The position numbers and the translations under genes were made by a program. Of a DNA stretch of 64,000 nucleotides, positions 11,078 through 22,544 are shown one piece after another. The stretch comes from Ophiobolus disseminans (taxonomy: Eukaryota; Ascomycota; Dothideomycetes; Pleosporales; Phaeosphaeriaceae). The number at the start of each line of letters is the position of its first letter. The stretch's first letter is position 1. A model generated the notes under the pieces. It did no database searches and was not told the DNA's origin. It saw nothing but the letters and a program-made list of their open reading frames with translations. The DNA is taken from positions 154,476-218,475 of the forward strand of contig MU006224.1 in assembly GCA_010093685.1 (NCBI GenBank), given 5' to 3'.

Positions 11078-11969
11078 GTCGGTAGAGGCGTGTTGGTGTG
11101 TGTGATAGAATAGACTGCGGATGTGGACGAGGTGCTTAAGAGCTCAAGCAGCAGACGACTACGCCAAGCGACCTTCACCTTCGGAGCCACTTCAAATAAC
11201 GCCACCCACTAACCTGATGGTCGCCTTACGTCATCACTAGCCATTGCAGTGTAATGACGGGAGATAGTTCAAGTGAAGGCAAGGCCTGCTCGGGTCAGAC
11301 AGTATATAAGACCAAGGCGTCGAACGAGTTTTTGATCTCATGATTCGCGGTCGCCAAAAGCTAGATGTTTTTTGGAAGTCAGGTTGGTGGATCAAATTCA
11401 CAGCGTCCTACATAGATGCTCTTCTAGAAAATAATCCCCGATCAATCCATGGATCCATAAAGCCAACCAAACGGAAAGGATGTGAAGCTTACTATCAATG
11501 AAGGCTCCTGGTGGCCTTAACCATCCGTCGTTCCTTAGTGGAACACACCGTCTCGAGCAATATCACCACCGAGGATTCTTTTCAGTCAGGTCCCGTGCCG
11601 TGAAGCGGTCTGTGGCTTTTGTTCGCGCTCAAGAAAAAATAGAAATCAAAGATCGGGAGTTGACACGGGGTAAATCGGTAGCGGCGCTTCCCAACTGCCC
11701 TTGGCACCGTAACGACGGTATCGATCGTTCTTTTTCCTCTTGCGAGCATCTCAGATCTGTGAGTGTTTCCTACGTACTCTATTATAGTGCCGTTCTTGTG
11801 TCAGATCATGCCTGGTTATCTTCGCTCAAACCACAGTTGGCGGTTTCCTTCCCGAGGTCACTACCGTGCACGTGCGACCACACTGGAGCCAGCCTGTGTT
11901 GACTGCCTGGGTAAGCTTATGATTGCGCATTTATCTTTAGAAAGGAGTCAATACGATTGAAGAAGATGA
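11078..11969. other. intergenic, no gene recognised
   Basis: A TATATAA lies near 11303. The open frames around 11500-11960 show no recognisable domain. The 3' boundary is the start of the 141-bp repeat copy B. Confidence 0.45.
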
Positions 11970-12110
11970 GTTGAGTTAACAAGTGGTGGATTGATCTCGG
12001 CGAAGGAAGAAACTATATACTCAAACAATAGCCTATTGCGCCTACCTCACCTGAGGTAGCAGCTCCCCTGCTGCTTCTAATCGTCCGAGTGGCCCCTGCC
12101 ACTCTAACAA
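11970..12110 (+). repeat. 141-bp repeat, copy B
   Basis: Begins GTTGAGTTAACAAG and ends CACTCTAACAA; same length as copy A at 8737-8877 and opposite orientation. It contains the near-perfect palindrome CTACCTCACCTGAGGTAG. The position of the start codon in copy A reads GCG here. Copy B lies 124 bp upstream of the solo LTR. Confidence 0.75.
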
Positions 12111-12234
12111 ATATCAGCATCGACGCCGACAAACTGAAGGCGGCATTCCGAAGTCAGTCGCGGCCCCGCATTTTCTCGGAAGCAATGGCGCCTCAGCCAC
12201 ACAATCAAGTCGCGTCCCTGCCGTTTGTTTATAC

Positions 12235-12393
12235 TGTCAGCCTGGCACCTCATTTCATACGGTACACGTGAACTGCATCCTCACGTGACTCTTAGTCACT
12301 GGCTTACTCATCATGTTGTGTATATAATCGCTCTCCATAGCTCTCTCAATATAACAACCTTCTTCCTCTTTTTGCTGTCTCCTACATCTGACA
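12235..12393 (+). mobile_element. solo LTR (159 bp) with 5-bp target-site duplication TATAC
   Basis: The element starts TGTCAG and ends CTGACA, a perfect 6-bp terminal inverted repeat of TG...CA type. It is flanked on both sides by TATAC (12230-12234 and 12394-12398). It holds a TATATAAT promoter box near 12323 and a CACGTGACTC motif. A second copy with its own duplication lies at 47982-48143. No internal retrotransposon genes are present, so this is a solo LTR left by recombination. Confidence 0.9.
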
Positions 12394-12444
12394 TATACTA
12401 TCCCTCTACTCGCCTCAGATCATGCAACGATCTTTAACATCCCA

Positions 12445-13198
12445 ATGAGAGCTAAAAAAACCATCCCTAGCGGAATGGGGATCGCAAGAATGTCGTCACG
12501 TCCGTCGAGGATTTCGAGTGTTGCTCCGGACGCCGTTGAGTATGCCAACCACCTCGTGACGTATTGGCGTGAATAAATGTTATTAACAATGTTACAGCTA
12601 CAGCGGGGATGCTACTGAGATCCGCGTTGAGAACACCAAGTTTCTTATTCGCAAGAGCATCATCTGCAAGACGTCGGAATTTTTTAAAAATGCCGCAAAG
12701 CCTGGGTGGGAAGGTGAGGACGGACCACGCCCTATGATACTAGACGAAGACGACACCGCTCGCATCTTCAAACTCTAAACTGTCTGGTTGTACAACGGAT
12801 CGATCGATCGTGCGGATGACAGTCTCAAAACTTGGGAGCCACTCTCGAAAGCCTAAGTCATGGGCGAGAAGTTCATGGACATCGCCTTCCAAAACGACAT
12901 TCTGAAAGCTATGATCTGCCGGCTTATCAACGCCGGAAGAAACCCTAACATCGAGACTATCAACTACATCTATTGCGGTACAACCGACCCATCACCAGCT
13001 CGCCGTTTCATGATCGATACCTGTATCTGGACCAACCGCGGATGCTTGGAAGATATTGAGAATCCAGCTGTACAGTTGCACGAAGATCTGGTCAGGGATT
13101 TGTTGAAAGCCTCCATGGCGTTACCGAAACCGTTATCACCTGAAACACCATGGGACTTGGGCGCTAGCAATTACTTCAAACAGATTCTTCGTAAATGA
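12445..13198 (+). pseudogene. BTB/POZ protein, copy 1, two premature TAA codons
   Basis: Exon 1 12445-12539 joins exon 2 12598-13198 through a 58-nt intron (GTATGC to TTACAG). The joined frame gives a BTB core (DATEIRVENTKFLIRKSIIC, then WLYNG) and the family C-terminal part (GEKFMDIAFQND, TDPSPARRFMIDT). Stops occur at 12776-12778 and 12854-12856. In the intact copy at 13957-14674 and in copy 2 the aligned residue of the second stop is Tyr (KAYVLGEK-type); the first also falls where the family has an aromatic residue. The frame remains open on either side, so the lesions are point changes. BTB proteins of this type are abundant in Pleosporales; some act as CUL3 adaptors, the role here is unknown. 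Confidence 0.8.
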
Positions 13199-13733
13199 CA
13201 GGAGCGACGAAGACCTTACTGTCGTTGAGATCTATTTCAAATGGTTGTACTCACGCAACCTTCCTGTTAGCAACCATACCGACCATGTCCAGTATAGTCG
13301 TCTTTATGTTCTCGGAGAGAAGCTCATGAACGAGGCTTTCCAAAATGCAGTCATCGATGACTATGCAGAGGCATCTCACGCGCAAGACGAATGGCCTACA
13401 AGAAGCGCAGTTCGTGTGATCTACGACGGAACTACGACCGAGTCGCCCGCGCGCCGTCTCTTGATTGACATGTACTGTTGGCACGGCGATGAAAAATGGG
13501 TTGACAACGACTTTGAAGGTGCGCCGGTGGAATTTATCAGGGATTGCATGCGAGCGCTGATGGGAAAGAGAAGGGAACCTAAGGGTTATGTGCCTTGGAC
13601 GAAGAACGTGGTTCAGTATCATGTTGGATCAGATGGCGAAGCGGCGCGCGAGTCGCACAAGCAGCAGGAGAATCAAGCCAAGAAGGGATGGAATTTGGCT
13701 GTAGTGAGGTATCATGGTAGTGACGGACTGTGA
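13182..13733 (+). pseudogene. BTB/POZ protein, copy 2, N-terminally truncated
   Basis: Starts directly at the end of copy 1 in another frame. The first BTB strands and helices are missing; homology begins with VVEIYFKWLYSRNLP and continues through RLYVLGEKLMNEAF and TESPARRLLIDMYCWHG to a charged tail. No ATG or promoter precedes it, so it cannot make the family protein as it stands. I infer that an unequal crossover or deletion between tandem copies removed its 5' half and fused it to copy 1. Confidence 0.7.
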
Positions 13734-13956
13734 ATATCATTACGGTCGGACCAAGCAACTTGAAATCAACCAGCGTTAAGCCGAAGTGAAAGACTTGAAG
13801 GCAGCTAACCGGTGTGAAACAACACTGCCTCGCCTCACACCCCGGTACTTATTTACTTTACTTCTCGCTCATCACGACGTGCAGGCAGCCGCCACAATCC
13901 TTTTATCACCACAACCAGTTACAAGTCTGTAATTCTCTCAACTACACCTTTCAAAG

Positions 13957-14674
13957 ATGTGTAACGGGAACCAAACATCTGCGGAGTCAAACACCGCGAC
14001 ATCAGGAGCAACAGTCACTACGTTTCTTCCCAGGTGAGTAGACTCATACCTAATCCAGATACCTGCAGTAACTAACGATGAGTAGCATTCTGGGCGAAAC
14101 AGTTGAAGTCCTGGTCGGCGAATCAACCATAGTTAGCGTACACAAAAACGTGTTGCTACAGTCGACCTTCTTCCAGAACACCCTCAAACCGGAATGGGCA
14201 AGCATGCGCGAAGGAAAGCCCATCGATCTCAAGGAAGAACACCTTAGTACTTTCGAGGCCTACGTACAGTGGCTTTATACACACCAGGTTGCAACTACCT
14301 TCGACACAACAAAGTGGGCCGAGGCATATGTTCTTGGGGAGAAGCTCATGGACGCGGAGTACCAAGACACAATTCTCGAGAAAATCATGCGCGGCTGCGA
14401 GGAAAAGCGAAATTTTCCAGGGGAGCCACAACTTGCTATCATCTACAATGGTACACCAATGGGCTCGCCTGCACGGAAACTACTAGTTGACTTCTATTGC
14501 ATAGCTGGCGGTGTACATTGGGTGAAGAACAATGACTATGCAAATACAGCCCCGCCAGATTTCGTCAATGACCTGCTAGAAGGTTTAATGGCCGTCAAAA
14601 ACAAGCCGACAACCTCTAGGCCATGGGTTGTGGATCCGTCGGCGTACTTCGTTGGTTCCAGAAAGAAGGCATAG
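13957..14674 (+). CDS. BTB/POZ domain protein, copy 3, intact
   Basis: Exon 1 13957-14033 and exon 2 14086-14674 (52-nt intron, GTGAGT to GAGTAG) encode 221 residues. A Ser/Thr-rich leader precedes the BTB fold: ETVEVLVGESTIVSVHKNVL (about 30-50), LLQSTFFQNTL, then the helical part with FEAYVQWLYTHQ and KWAEAYVLGEKLMDAEYQ. The C-terminal part (GSPARKLLVDFYC) is shared with copies 1 and 2. BTB domains mediate dimerisation and in some cases recruit CUL3. No Kelch, MATH or zinc finger follows, as is usual for the short fungal members. It is the only unbroken member of the local tandem array. Confidence 0.85.
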
Positions 14675-14995
14675 TAGTGGAGGATGCTATGAGCATGCAC
14701 AGTACACGGATAAAAACGGGCCTCTCAGTGAGGATATGCAACGGCTGAAGGGTCTGAGATGGTCGATGAGAAGCACTAGGTGCTTCATGGTCTTTACCAC
14801 AACATCATGACATCTAGAACAAATGGAAATATTCTCAACGCTCACGAAATCGACTGCACAATGCCTCCATACCATCCATCACATCTGTCGCGCCCCTTGA
14901 GCCCTTTCTACTTACAGTTTTCAACGCCAATCTTCAAATCTTCGTCTTCGAGGAACATACAAGCCTGCAACGCAAGCTACTAGTCCTACACCCGG

Positions 14996-16320
14996 TGCCC
15001 TCTCCGCCCCTCGCCCCGTCTTTAGCTCTTTGCGCCCTTCACACAGTCTTCAACACCTCGTGCCCAACCTTCCACATTAAGCAACACATCCTCTCTAGTC
15101 ATATTATTATAGCGTTAAATCAAGTGCATGTATACATCAGCCCATTCGTTAGTCCTCTGTGCCCTTTCGTCTGTCTTCAACACTTCGTCGACGAAACTAG
15201 TTGTTTGGGCGATTCTAAGATCCAGAAGTCGTCAAGATCGGTGGGCGTGAGTAAATCGTTACCTCATGTCGTGCCCGTGTACGCCCTTCACACGCCCCTC
15301 AGACTAGCTTCTGTGCCCTTTTTCATCTACTTTCAACACTTATTTACAAACCTTCCGAATCAAGCAATGGTTTTATCTAGATAGAGATACTTCGTATTTG
15401 TATCTGAGAGGGTGTGCATATCGTGCCCCTTCACTAGCACCAAGTCATGCCCCCATTCGCCTACCGCGCCCTTCCAATCCACCGACAATCCACACTTTCC
15501 CCAAACCTTCCCGATCCAGTCATTTTTCCTATATGAAGTCATACCATAGTTCAGACAAGAGGGCGTGCCCATCGTGCCCCTTCGCTAGCTCGTGTCGTAT
15601 CGTGTCGTGTCGTTCCAAATCGTGCCCCTTCACGCCACTAACCTTTACCCTCTCACTAGCGCGGTGCCCTTCGCCATCTACTTTCAACACTAACCTCAAA
15701 AACCTTCCAGATGGAGTAATGTCCCACTTCAAAAAGTCCACACGCAAAAGGGCGTGCATATCGTGGTGCCCCTTCAAGCCCCCACATCTTCCGACCCACC
15801 CAACCCCTACCCTCACACTAGCGCCGTGCCATTCGCTGTCTACTTTCAACACCCATCCACAAACCTTCCGAATTAGGTAATATCCCACTCCAAACACAAG
15901 AGGGCGTGCATACACACCGTGCCCCGTCTATCTCACACCTCACATCTAACTCGCTCCCCGCGCCCTTCTGCTGCACCTACAATCCACACCTTCTACTAAA
16001 CCTTCCCTATCAGGAAACATCCAAAGCATAGGTGCAGAAGGGCGTGCATGCATTGTGTGCCCCTTCAATAGCTCCCGTGCCCCATGTCCTGCGCGCCCCT
16101 CCCCTCCACCTGCACCTACACATCATTCGCCCGCCGCGCCCTTCCAGCTTACCTACAATCCACACTTTCTAGCAAACCTTCCAGATGCAGTAATACCAGC
16201 TCTCGCTGGCGCTGAGAGGCGTGGCGTGACGTTGAGGGGGCGTGTGCCCCTTTGCCCTTCGGGCTTGGCGGGTGCGTGCTATTGGTTGGGCGCGCCCTTT
16301 GATGCGCGCCCTTCGTAGTG
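14996..16320. repeat. degenerate tandem repeat, about 140-200 bp period
   Basis: Units share a block like GGGCGTGCATATCGTGCCCC and a core ACCTTCC..GAT..AGTAAT. The CCTTCC cores lie at 15351, 15506, 15703, 15864, 16001 and 16177 (spacing 137-197 bp), with weaker units from about 15000. Open frames on both strands in this block are repetitive by-products (for example KGHD.HALL on the minus strand) and are not called as genes. The unit is far too long and too diverged for a CRISPR array. Confidence 0.8.
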
Positions 16321-16642
16321 CTGTTTTCTACATTGCCGATTGGGGGGAGTTGGGGATATGCATGGGGGGAGGGGAGGGCGTGAGTATGATGTGGAGATAG
16401 GATGAATGGTAGTATGGAAAGGATTGATGTGAGTTATCAGGGTCGAGTCTACATACGCCTCGAATGCAACGCAATGCTGTATGGAAATACTTTGTATGCT
16501 ACATCCTCGCCCTTCCACGCCCACAGACAAGCCAACCATCCCATCTAGATAGTCTACTAACACAAGGTATCAAGATTAGATTATATTTCCCGCAAAAGCT
16601 TCCAAATCAATCCGACCTGTATGTACACTCCCGTCTCAAACC

Positions 16643-19600
16643 TCACTCCTCCCCAACCACCCCCTCCCTCTCACGACAAACCACACATCCCCTCCCGACC
16701 GCACTCTTAATAACATGCGCATGCGCCACTTTCGCGCCCACGCTTCTTGTCCAGCGGCCTTCAATCTCCATTGCATCGCTTGCGAGCTGTTGCTGTAGTG
16801 TCGCGGCAACACTAGCGCTCGCACTGGTCTTGGGCAGTAGACAGCTGAGATGGAACACGTGCCCGCATGCAAAACCGACTAATGTGTCTCGCGACAGGGG
16901 CAAGGGACCGTCGGAGATTTCTTCTTCTTCGGGGGTGGGTAATGTGAATGGGCGGTGACAGCCTGTACAGTGGCCTGGCGGTGCCTCGCCTTCTGGAGCT
17001 TCTGGCGCTGGGGGGTCGATGTGTGCTGCGTTTGTGGTGGATGTAACAGCCGTTGTGGCGTTATCCGCACGCGCGGTTGCTCTGGCTGCTCTCGCAGGAT
17101 CGATGCCTTTTGGCTCGACGTCAATCTTCCTGCCGTTTCCGTGATCGTGTTTGGCATACTTAGGCGTGTCATCGCAGGGCTCGACTTCGAACTTCACGCC
17201 GCGCTTCTGACCGGCGCGTAGTGTGTCCATGCCGGCTGCTACTTCGCCGCGCAGTACGCGTGCTACACCTTCGGAAATGGAGTGCTGGATTTCGTATTCG
17301 CGGACCATACGGCCGATGCCATCACGTAAGCCTTCGATTTCGAGGCCTTCTGGGATGCGGCGGACGAGTTTGATGGGGTCGATTGCTGTGCCAACTTCCG
17401 CGAGGAGGCCGCGGATGAAATGTGGTTTGTCCATGGAGTACTCTAACAAGTCATTCCAGAGGTCAGAGTCGTCTTGTTCTTTTGCGAACGAGATAGCGAA
17501 GCTGACGTCAGAGAGCTTTTCAATGATGAGGTACAATGCACGCTTGGTCTGACCTGTCTTCGAGAGGATGTGTCTATGCTACGTTAGCAGTCGAATCGAA
17601 GGCTGTTAAGGTATTCTTACACAAGCTCTGGAATGTACTCCCTCCTCTCGCACTCAGCCGTTGCCTTGCTCAAATCATAGCTTTGACTCTTCCGCAGGTA
17701 CTCCATGAGCAACTCCCGGTCATACTCCGCGAATAAATCGACCATCAGGTCTGCAAACTCTTCCGCGACAATCTTGCCGTCGGCCGCTAGTCGATCTTCA
17801 GCTACTCGTTCCTTTGCTGTCTTCCCTGTACGCTCATGCATCTCTGGCTTCCAAAGTCGCTGCAGGTAGAAGAACACAAACGGCTTGAACGGCTCCTTCT
17901 TCTGTTGTAATTGTGATACGACGTCAGAGGCGGGTATTGTACCGCGGCACCCTTCCTCTACCAAGACATTAATAGCTTCAGCAGAAGCCTCCTCTAGTTC
18001 GGGCAATGGAGCAGACTCCATCTGCTCCTTGGTGATCCTCATCATGATGAAGCCAGGTATGTCGTCTCTTACAGCCTCCACAAGGTGGAAGTCGCGGATG
18101 AGAGTCATGGCTGCATCCGCATTCTGGAGGCGTATGTAGCATCGAAGCGCTTCTCTTTGGCGGCCGCTTGCCAAAAACAATTTTGCGAGTCCGTCTTGCA
18201 ATATTCGCCAATCTCTTGCTTGCGTGTTGCCTTCAACGGATTCTTCTGTAACATCGCCAGCGGATAATTTGCTCTTGATTGCCTCGATGACACTATTAAT
18301 GTCATAAAGGTCAGTATCCCAAGCTTCTAAGACGTGCTTAAATCGTATTCGATCGTGGATGATGTAGTGTCCGAGTATGACTTCATATACCATCGATGGT
18401 AGCGGTGGTAACATCGGGTGCTTGGGTACATATGGCGAGATTTCGTTGAAATGATTCGTCTGGGCAAACTTCCACACCCAGTGTTCCCATCTTGCAGAAG
18501 TTCCTAGCACGCGACCTGCGACTTTACCGGCCTGTTTCCAGTCGCCAGAATTGACAAGTTGTTGTACCCATAGGTCTCCAATGCGCCTCTTCTCCTTTTC
18601 AATAGCAGAGTTATGGTTTGACTTGGTCGCTGAGACAGTGCTTTGGGACTCGCTGTCGTCGGCAAAGAATTCATGCAAGCTTCCCTTCTGTTTCAGCGGA
18701 GTGCTGGCAGGCGAAGAGTCGCTCGCAGGGAGTTGCGCAGCTGACGCGATGATCTCTGGATGATCTTCTAAAAGTTCCCATGCATCCTTGTAGTTTTCGT
18801 GCTCAAGTTCCCATTGGAAGTGGTCCGACAGGTCGCGCTTGATGGCCAGAACACAATCGTACGGACTGTGTATGAAGACTTTGAGACCAGCCGTGGCAGC
18901 GTTTGGGTGGATCTGGGTTGGTCGCCTTCCGGGTGTTGCTGCTGACACATTCCCAGCGCTCGCTGAAGACATTGAAGGCGCTCGTGGAGGTGTCTTTGAT
19001 TCAGAGCTGAATGGCATGTTGATAACGCTCGCGCCAGAAGTGAAGATTCGTGCTGCACCCGCTCCTACGTCCCAGATACCACCGCCTATAGCCTCCAGTG
19101 CACTCCTTTGCGCGGGCGTCATAGTCTGTGGATGAGGAACGTACAGGGTGCCGAGATGGTAATCAGCAGCAGAGAGACTCTCGTATCGACTCATCGTCAA
19201 TGAGTCCACTTCGACTTCATCATTTGTGGCCGGGTTGATGAGTTTGAGCTCAGGAGTCAGCCCATTCGTCCTCCGGTGCATGCCACGCCGTGGTGTTGCA
19301 TCATCCTGGGTGATGGGATTGTCATCGTCGTCGCGGGTCCGATATGCAAGAACAAGAAGCAAGGAAGGGGTATAAAGCGATATGCCAGAAACAACACAAT
19401 CGTCGAGACGTAGGCTAAGAAGTGTTAGGAAGTTTATAACAGGTGGGGAACCGAACGTACAAATGAACAACTTCAGCGCTGCCGACTGACCTCTCACCAG
19501 AATATTTGCCAGAAGCATATACACGTATGATCCAGGCAGCATCTCCCCAGCCAATGACCAGCTTTTCAACTGTTTTCTTTTTAGAACCTGGCGCACTCTG

Positions 19601-20830
19601 AGGGAGCCGCTGGTGGGGAAGAGTAGTCTCCGCCTTGTCGGTAAGATGTCCTCCGTTCATGCTCATGATTGCATCTTCATCCGACTCGAGGGATTGGTCA
19701 TCAACCCACTCCATGCGAGCTTTCCAAACGCCGGCCATGTCTTGCCAAATTCGACGATTGGGCTTTTCGATGAATCCAATGCGCTTCCAAGCAGAATCCG
19801 AGTCTGCTCCATCGAGATGAAGATCCGTGCGCATTATCCGGATGCCGTACTCGTTCGACCAAGCCACAAACTTTCCAGAGAGAGACCATTTAATGCCACT
19901 AATAGCACCTTCGCCAGAGTGCAGGACCGTGTCTTTGCCTCCGTGACCACCAAGTCCTATTGCACCAAGCCATCCCTGGGCTGTTTGTGATGCTGAGCTG
20001 GTGTTCGCATTGGATCTAACTCCTAGTTGGCCGCCAACGGTGTGTATGAGCTCTCCAGCCAGTCCTCCAGACAAGTACGACCGGTCTGACTTGTAGTCTG
20101 GCGAGAGTGCAACCGCCTGCACGGGGCGCCCAAAGTTCCGTAAGGTGACGTCTTTGGGGTCTATTAAAGATGACACACAGACGTGGCCATCTATAGAGGC
20201 AGACCCGATGTATATCTGATTGGAGGGTATCGAAGGTACCTGCGGTTGCCGTGGCGTGCGAGGAGATGCCGTCTGGCCAGCGGATGATGAGGTCTGTCTG
20301 GAGGGAGTGTCTAAGCGGTCGGCTGACTTGTTGGGCGACGCAGAGGGCACGAAAGGCTGTGAGGGTAGCAAGGGGGACACTGATATCGCGGTTACCGAGG
20401 CAGACGGATGCGCATTGTATGTACGGAGCGTTTGGAACGAGGGTATATTGATGGCGTGCTGGGCAATTTAGCATACACATGGAGACAGACAACAAATGGA
20501 TGAACTCACTATGTTTCCATTATGGGTGCCTATTATCTATCTACGGCTTAGCATGTGCTCTGCAAAGTAACAGGTCCAAGAGCTCTTCCGTACCATCTTG
20601 TCCCCCGCAACCATGAAGGAGCTGGTCGCGTCGCCATTGCGATACACGGGCAGCAGGCTGCTCGTCAGGCGACTGTACTTCAGTTTAGGCTCCTCATCCG
20701 CATCCTCGTCTTCATCATCATCGTCCGAGTCCTGCTCTACGCTGTCTTTCCCATTGCTGGCGACCTTTTCGGGGTGTGACTGGTCGCGCGCAGGCGTACG
20801 CGGCTCGTCGTCGGTCGCTTCCGCAGCCAT
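16643..20830 (-). CDS. VPS41: VPS41, HOPS complex subunit
   Basis: Five exons: 20830-20594, 20536-20510 (27-nt microexon), 20458-19461, 19414-17621 and 17573-16643, giving 1328 residues. All junctions are GT-AG and keep frame. An acidic N-terminal run (about 30-50) precedes a WD40-like propeller region (IYIGSASIDGHVCV, then FVAWSNEYGIRIM), a clathrin heavy chain repeat region (around WELEHENYKDAWELLEDHPE and LASGRQREALRCYIRL) and a C-terminal RING-H2-like finger (CTGCHRPF, FACGHVFHLSC, CVVC). This is the layout of Vps41, which binds Ypt7 and tethers membranes for vacuole fusion and takes part in AP-3 traffic. Fungal homologues are of similar length. It is divergent from the DUF155 gene; only 230 bp separate the starts. 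Confidence 0.94.
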
Positions 20831-21060
20831 GCTGGGTACATGAGCTGCGGTGGATGTTATGAGGCACTGCGGAGGTTGGGCGAGTTGGAGCTGTGAAGCT
20901 CGAAGTCACGATGGCCGCGGTCTGGCCGATGATGCGTTTGCCAAGACGGCTGCATGAGTGTGCAGGGATCACCTCTCCACAATAATCTTCCACCACCACT
21001 TTGATGTTTGTCGTCGCTCATGATGGAAAGTAACCATGACTGAATCTCGTCCACCCGGCG

Positions 21061-22383
21061 ATGAGTTTTCGACTGAGCACATTCAATGGCTTGACTAGGA
21101 GTCTTGCTCACGCTTCACGCTTTCCCTCCCACCTCATACATCGAACATGGCTATTGCAGGGCACTTCCGCACGACCGGTCTCGTCTACCTCCAGACTACC
21201 GAAAAAGATAGACTTCACCCAAAAGCCGGACCAGAAGCAGGATGAAGCCACCGTGAAGGATGACACAGGCAAAGATACCCAACCAAAGGCAAAGCAGAAG
21301 GCAGCAAGAAAAAATGCGGGCAAGACATCGTCGCTGCGAAGCGTAGCCGTCGAAGCGCAAAGATCGCGATCATTCGTCAAATCCCGCGGTCGCCAGCGCT
21401 TCATCGACCCCGACGCCGACACAAAGACGCTCACAGCCTACTGCGCCGCTGAAACCTACGACATCGCCTCCGCCGCCTCACTCATAAAAGCCCAAGGCTA
21501 CGAGGTTGATCCCCACCAAACAGGCCTCTACCCGCAAGTCATCCACGTGCAGACCAGCGACCGCCCCTCTGAGGTTAAAGACTCCCAACAAGGCGACATC
21601 TTCATCTTCCCGTCGGGCACAATCGTAACCTGGAACGTCCGCGAGCGCGAAGCCCTAAAATTCGTACACCAGATCTTACCTCCCTGCGCGGACAATCCGC
21701 ACCCCAAGCTCCTCGAAACAGAGGACTTGGACTACCTCGCCGACCCCTCGCAAGAAACCAGCTCCGTCGTCGGCGACACAATCGTCCTCGGCACAAAAGC
21801 TTTACCCACCGACTCCCCGTCATCGTCAGAAGCATCCGAAACAGACACCACCCTCGCCAAAATCGCATTCTCATCCGGCCTCGCGCGCTCCACCAAACTC
21901 GCCGTCCTCGAATCCCTCCTCTCAAACTACCAGTCAGCAACCCGCGAAATCCCAAACATGCTCGCATCCCCCCGCCCCTCGCGGCTCTTCACGCGCTCCT
22001 TCATCCTGCGCAAAACAGGCGAATTGCTCTCCATCCGTGCTCAACTAAACCTCTACTCCGAGCTGACCGACAGCATGCCGGATATATTCTGGGACTCGCG
22101 GCACGAGCTCGGCTTGGGGGAGTACTACGACCAAGTAGGCCGCGCGCTGGACGTAGGCGCCAGGATAAAAGTCTTGAACGAGAAGATTGGATTTGCGCAG
22201 GAGATTGCGAATGTGTTACGGGAGCAGTTGAGTGAGAAACATGGGCTGAGGCTGGAGTGGGCGATTATTGCGCTTATTGCGGTGGAGGTGGTGTTGGAGG
22301 GGTATCGGCATTGGGTTGAGGAGGGGCGGACGGAGAGGTTGTTGAGGGAGTGGTTGGAGAGGGAGATGGAAACGAAAGCTTAG
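21061..22383 (+). CDS. MRX10: mitochondrial DUF155 protein, RMND1/MRX10 type
   Basis: A single-exon 440-residue protein. The first 60 residues are basic and hydroxylated (MSFRLSTFNGLTRSLAHASR), a good mitochondrial presequence, followed by a Lys-rich linker. The DUF155 domain covers about 120-400, with GDIFIFPSGTIVTWNVRERE and the conserved SGLARSTKLAVLES block, then long helices. A hydrophobic segment near the end (LEWAIIALIAVEVVL) fits the single C-terminal membrane anchor of the family. Yeast Mrx10 and human RMND1 sit in the mitochondrial inner membrane and support mitochondrial translation; the presequence separates this gene from the non-mitochondrial relatives Rmd1 and Rmd8. Its 3' end is convergent with the NDUFA9 gene. 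Confidence 0.9.
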   Translation: MSFRLSTFNGLTRSLAHASRFPSHLIHRTWLLQGTSARPVSSTSRLPKKIDFTQKPDQKQDEATVKDDTGKDTQPKAKQKAARKNAGKTSSLRSVAVEAQRSRSFVKSRGRQRFIDPDADTKTLTAYCAAETYDIASAASLIKAQGYEVDPHQTGLYPQVIHVQTSDRPSEVKDSQQGDIFIFPSGTIVTWNVREREALKFVHQILPPCADNPHPKLLETEDLDYLADPSQETSSVVGDTIVLGTKALPTDSPSSSEASETDTTLAKIAFSSGLARSTKLAVLESLLSNYQSATREIPNMLASPRPSRLFTRSFILRKTGELLSIRAQLNLYSELTDSMPDIFWDSRHELGLGEYYDQVGRALDVGARIKVLNEKIGFAQEIANVLREQLSEKHGLRLEWAIIALIAVEVVLEGYRHWVEEGRTERLLREWLEREMETKA

Positions 22384-22544
22384 ATGTTGATTTGTTTGCG
22401 TGGTTTGTGTTTATGATACCCCACTCCGTAGATTTAGATTTAGATTCACGAAAGAAAAAGACTTGGTTCTACAGGCGAGCTCATATCTATATGAGCATTG
22501 ATATTTACAAAACGATCCATCCCTATCTGTCCGACAATCTGCAT

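Noticed and set aside
15398..15915. 160- and 128-codon frames in the satellite, the latter with KGHD.HALL repeats
   Set aside because: The repetition follows the DNA satellite period and start and stop positions are arbitrary.
15240..16240. CRISPR-like repeat array
   Set aside because: Unit length of 137-197 bp with diverged copies and no short direct repeats; the genome is eukaryotic.
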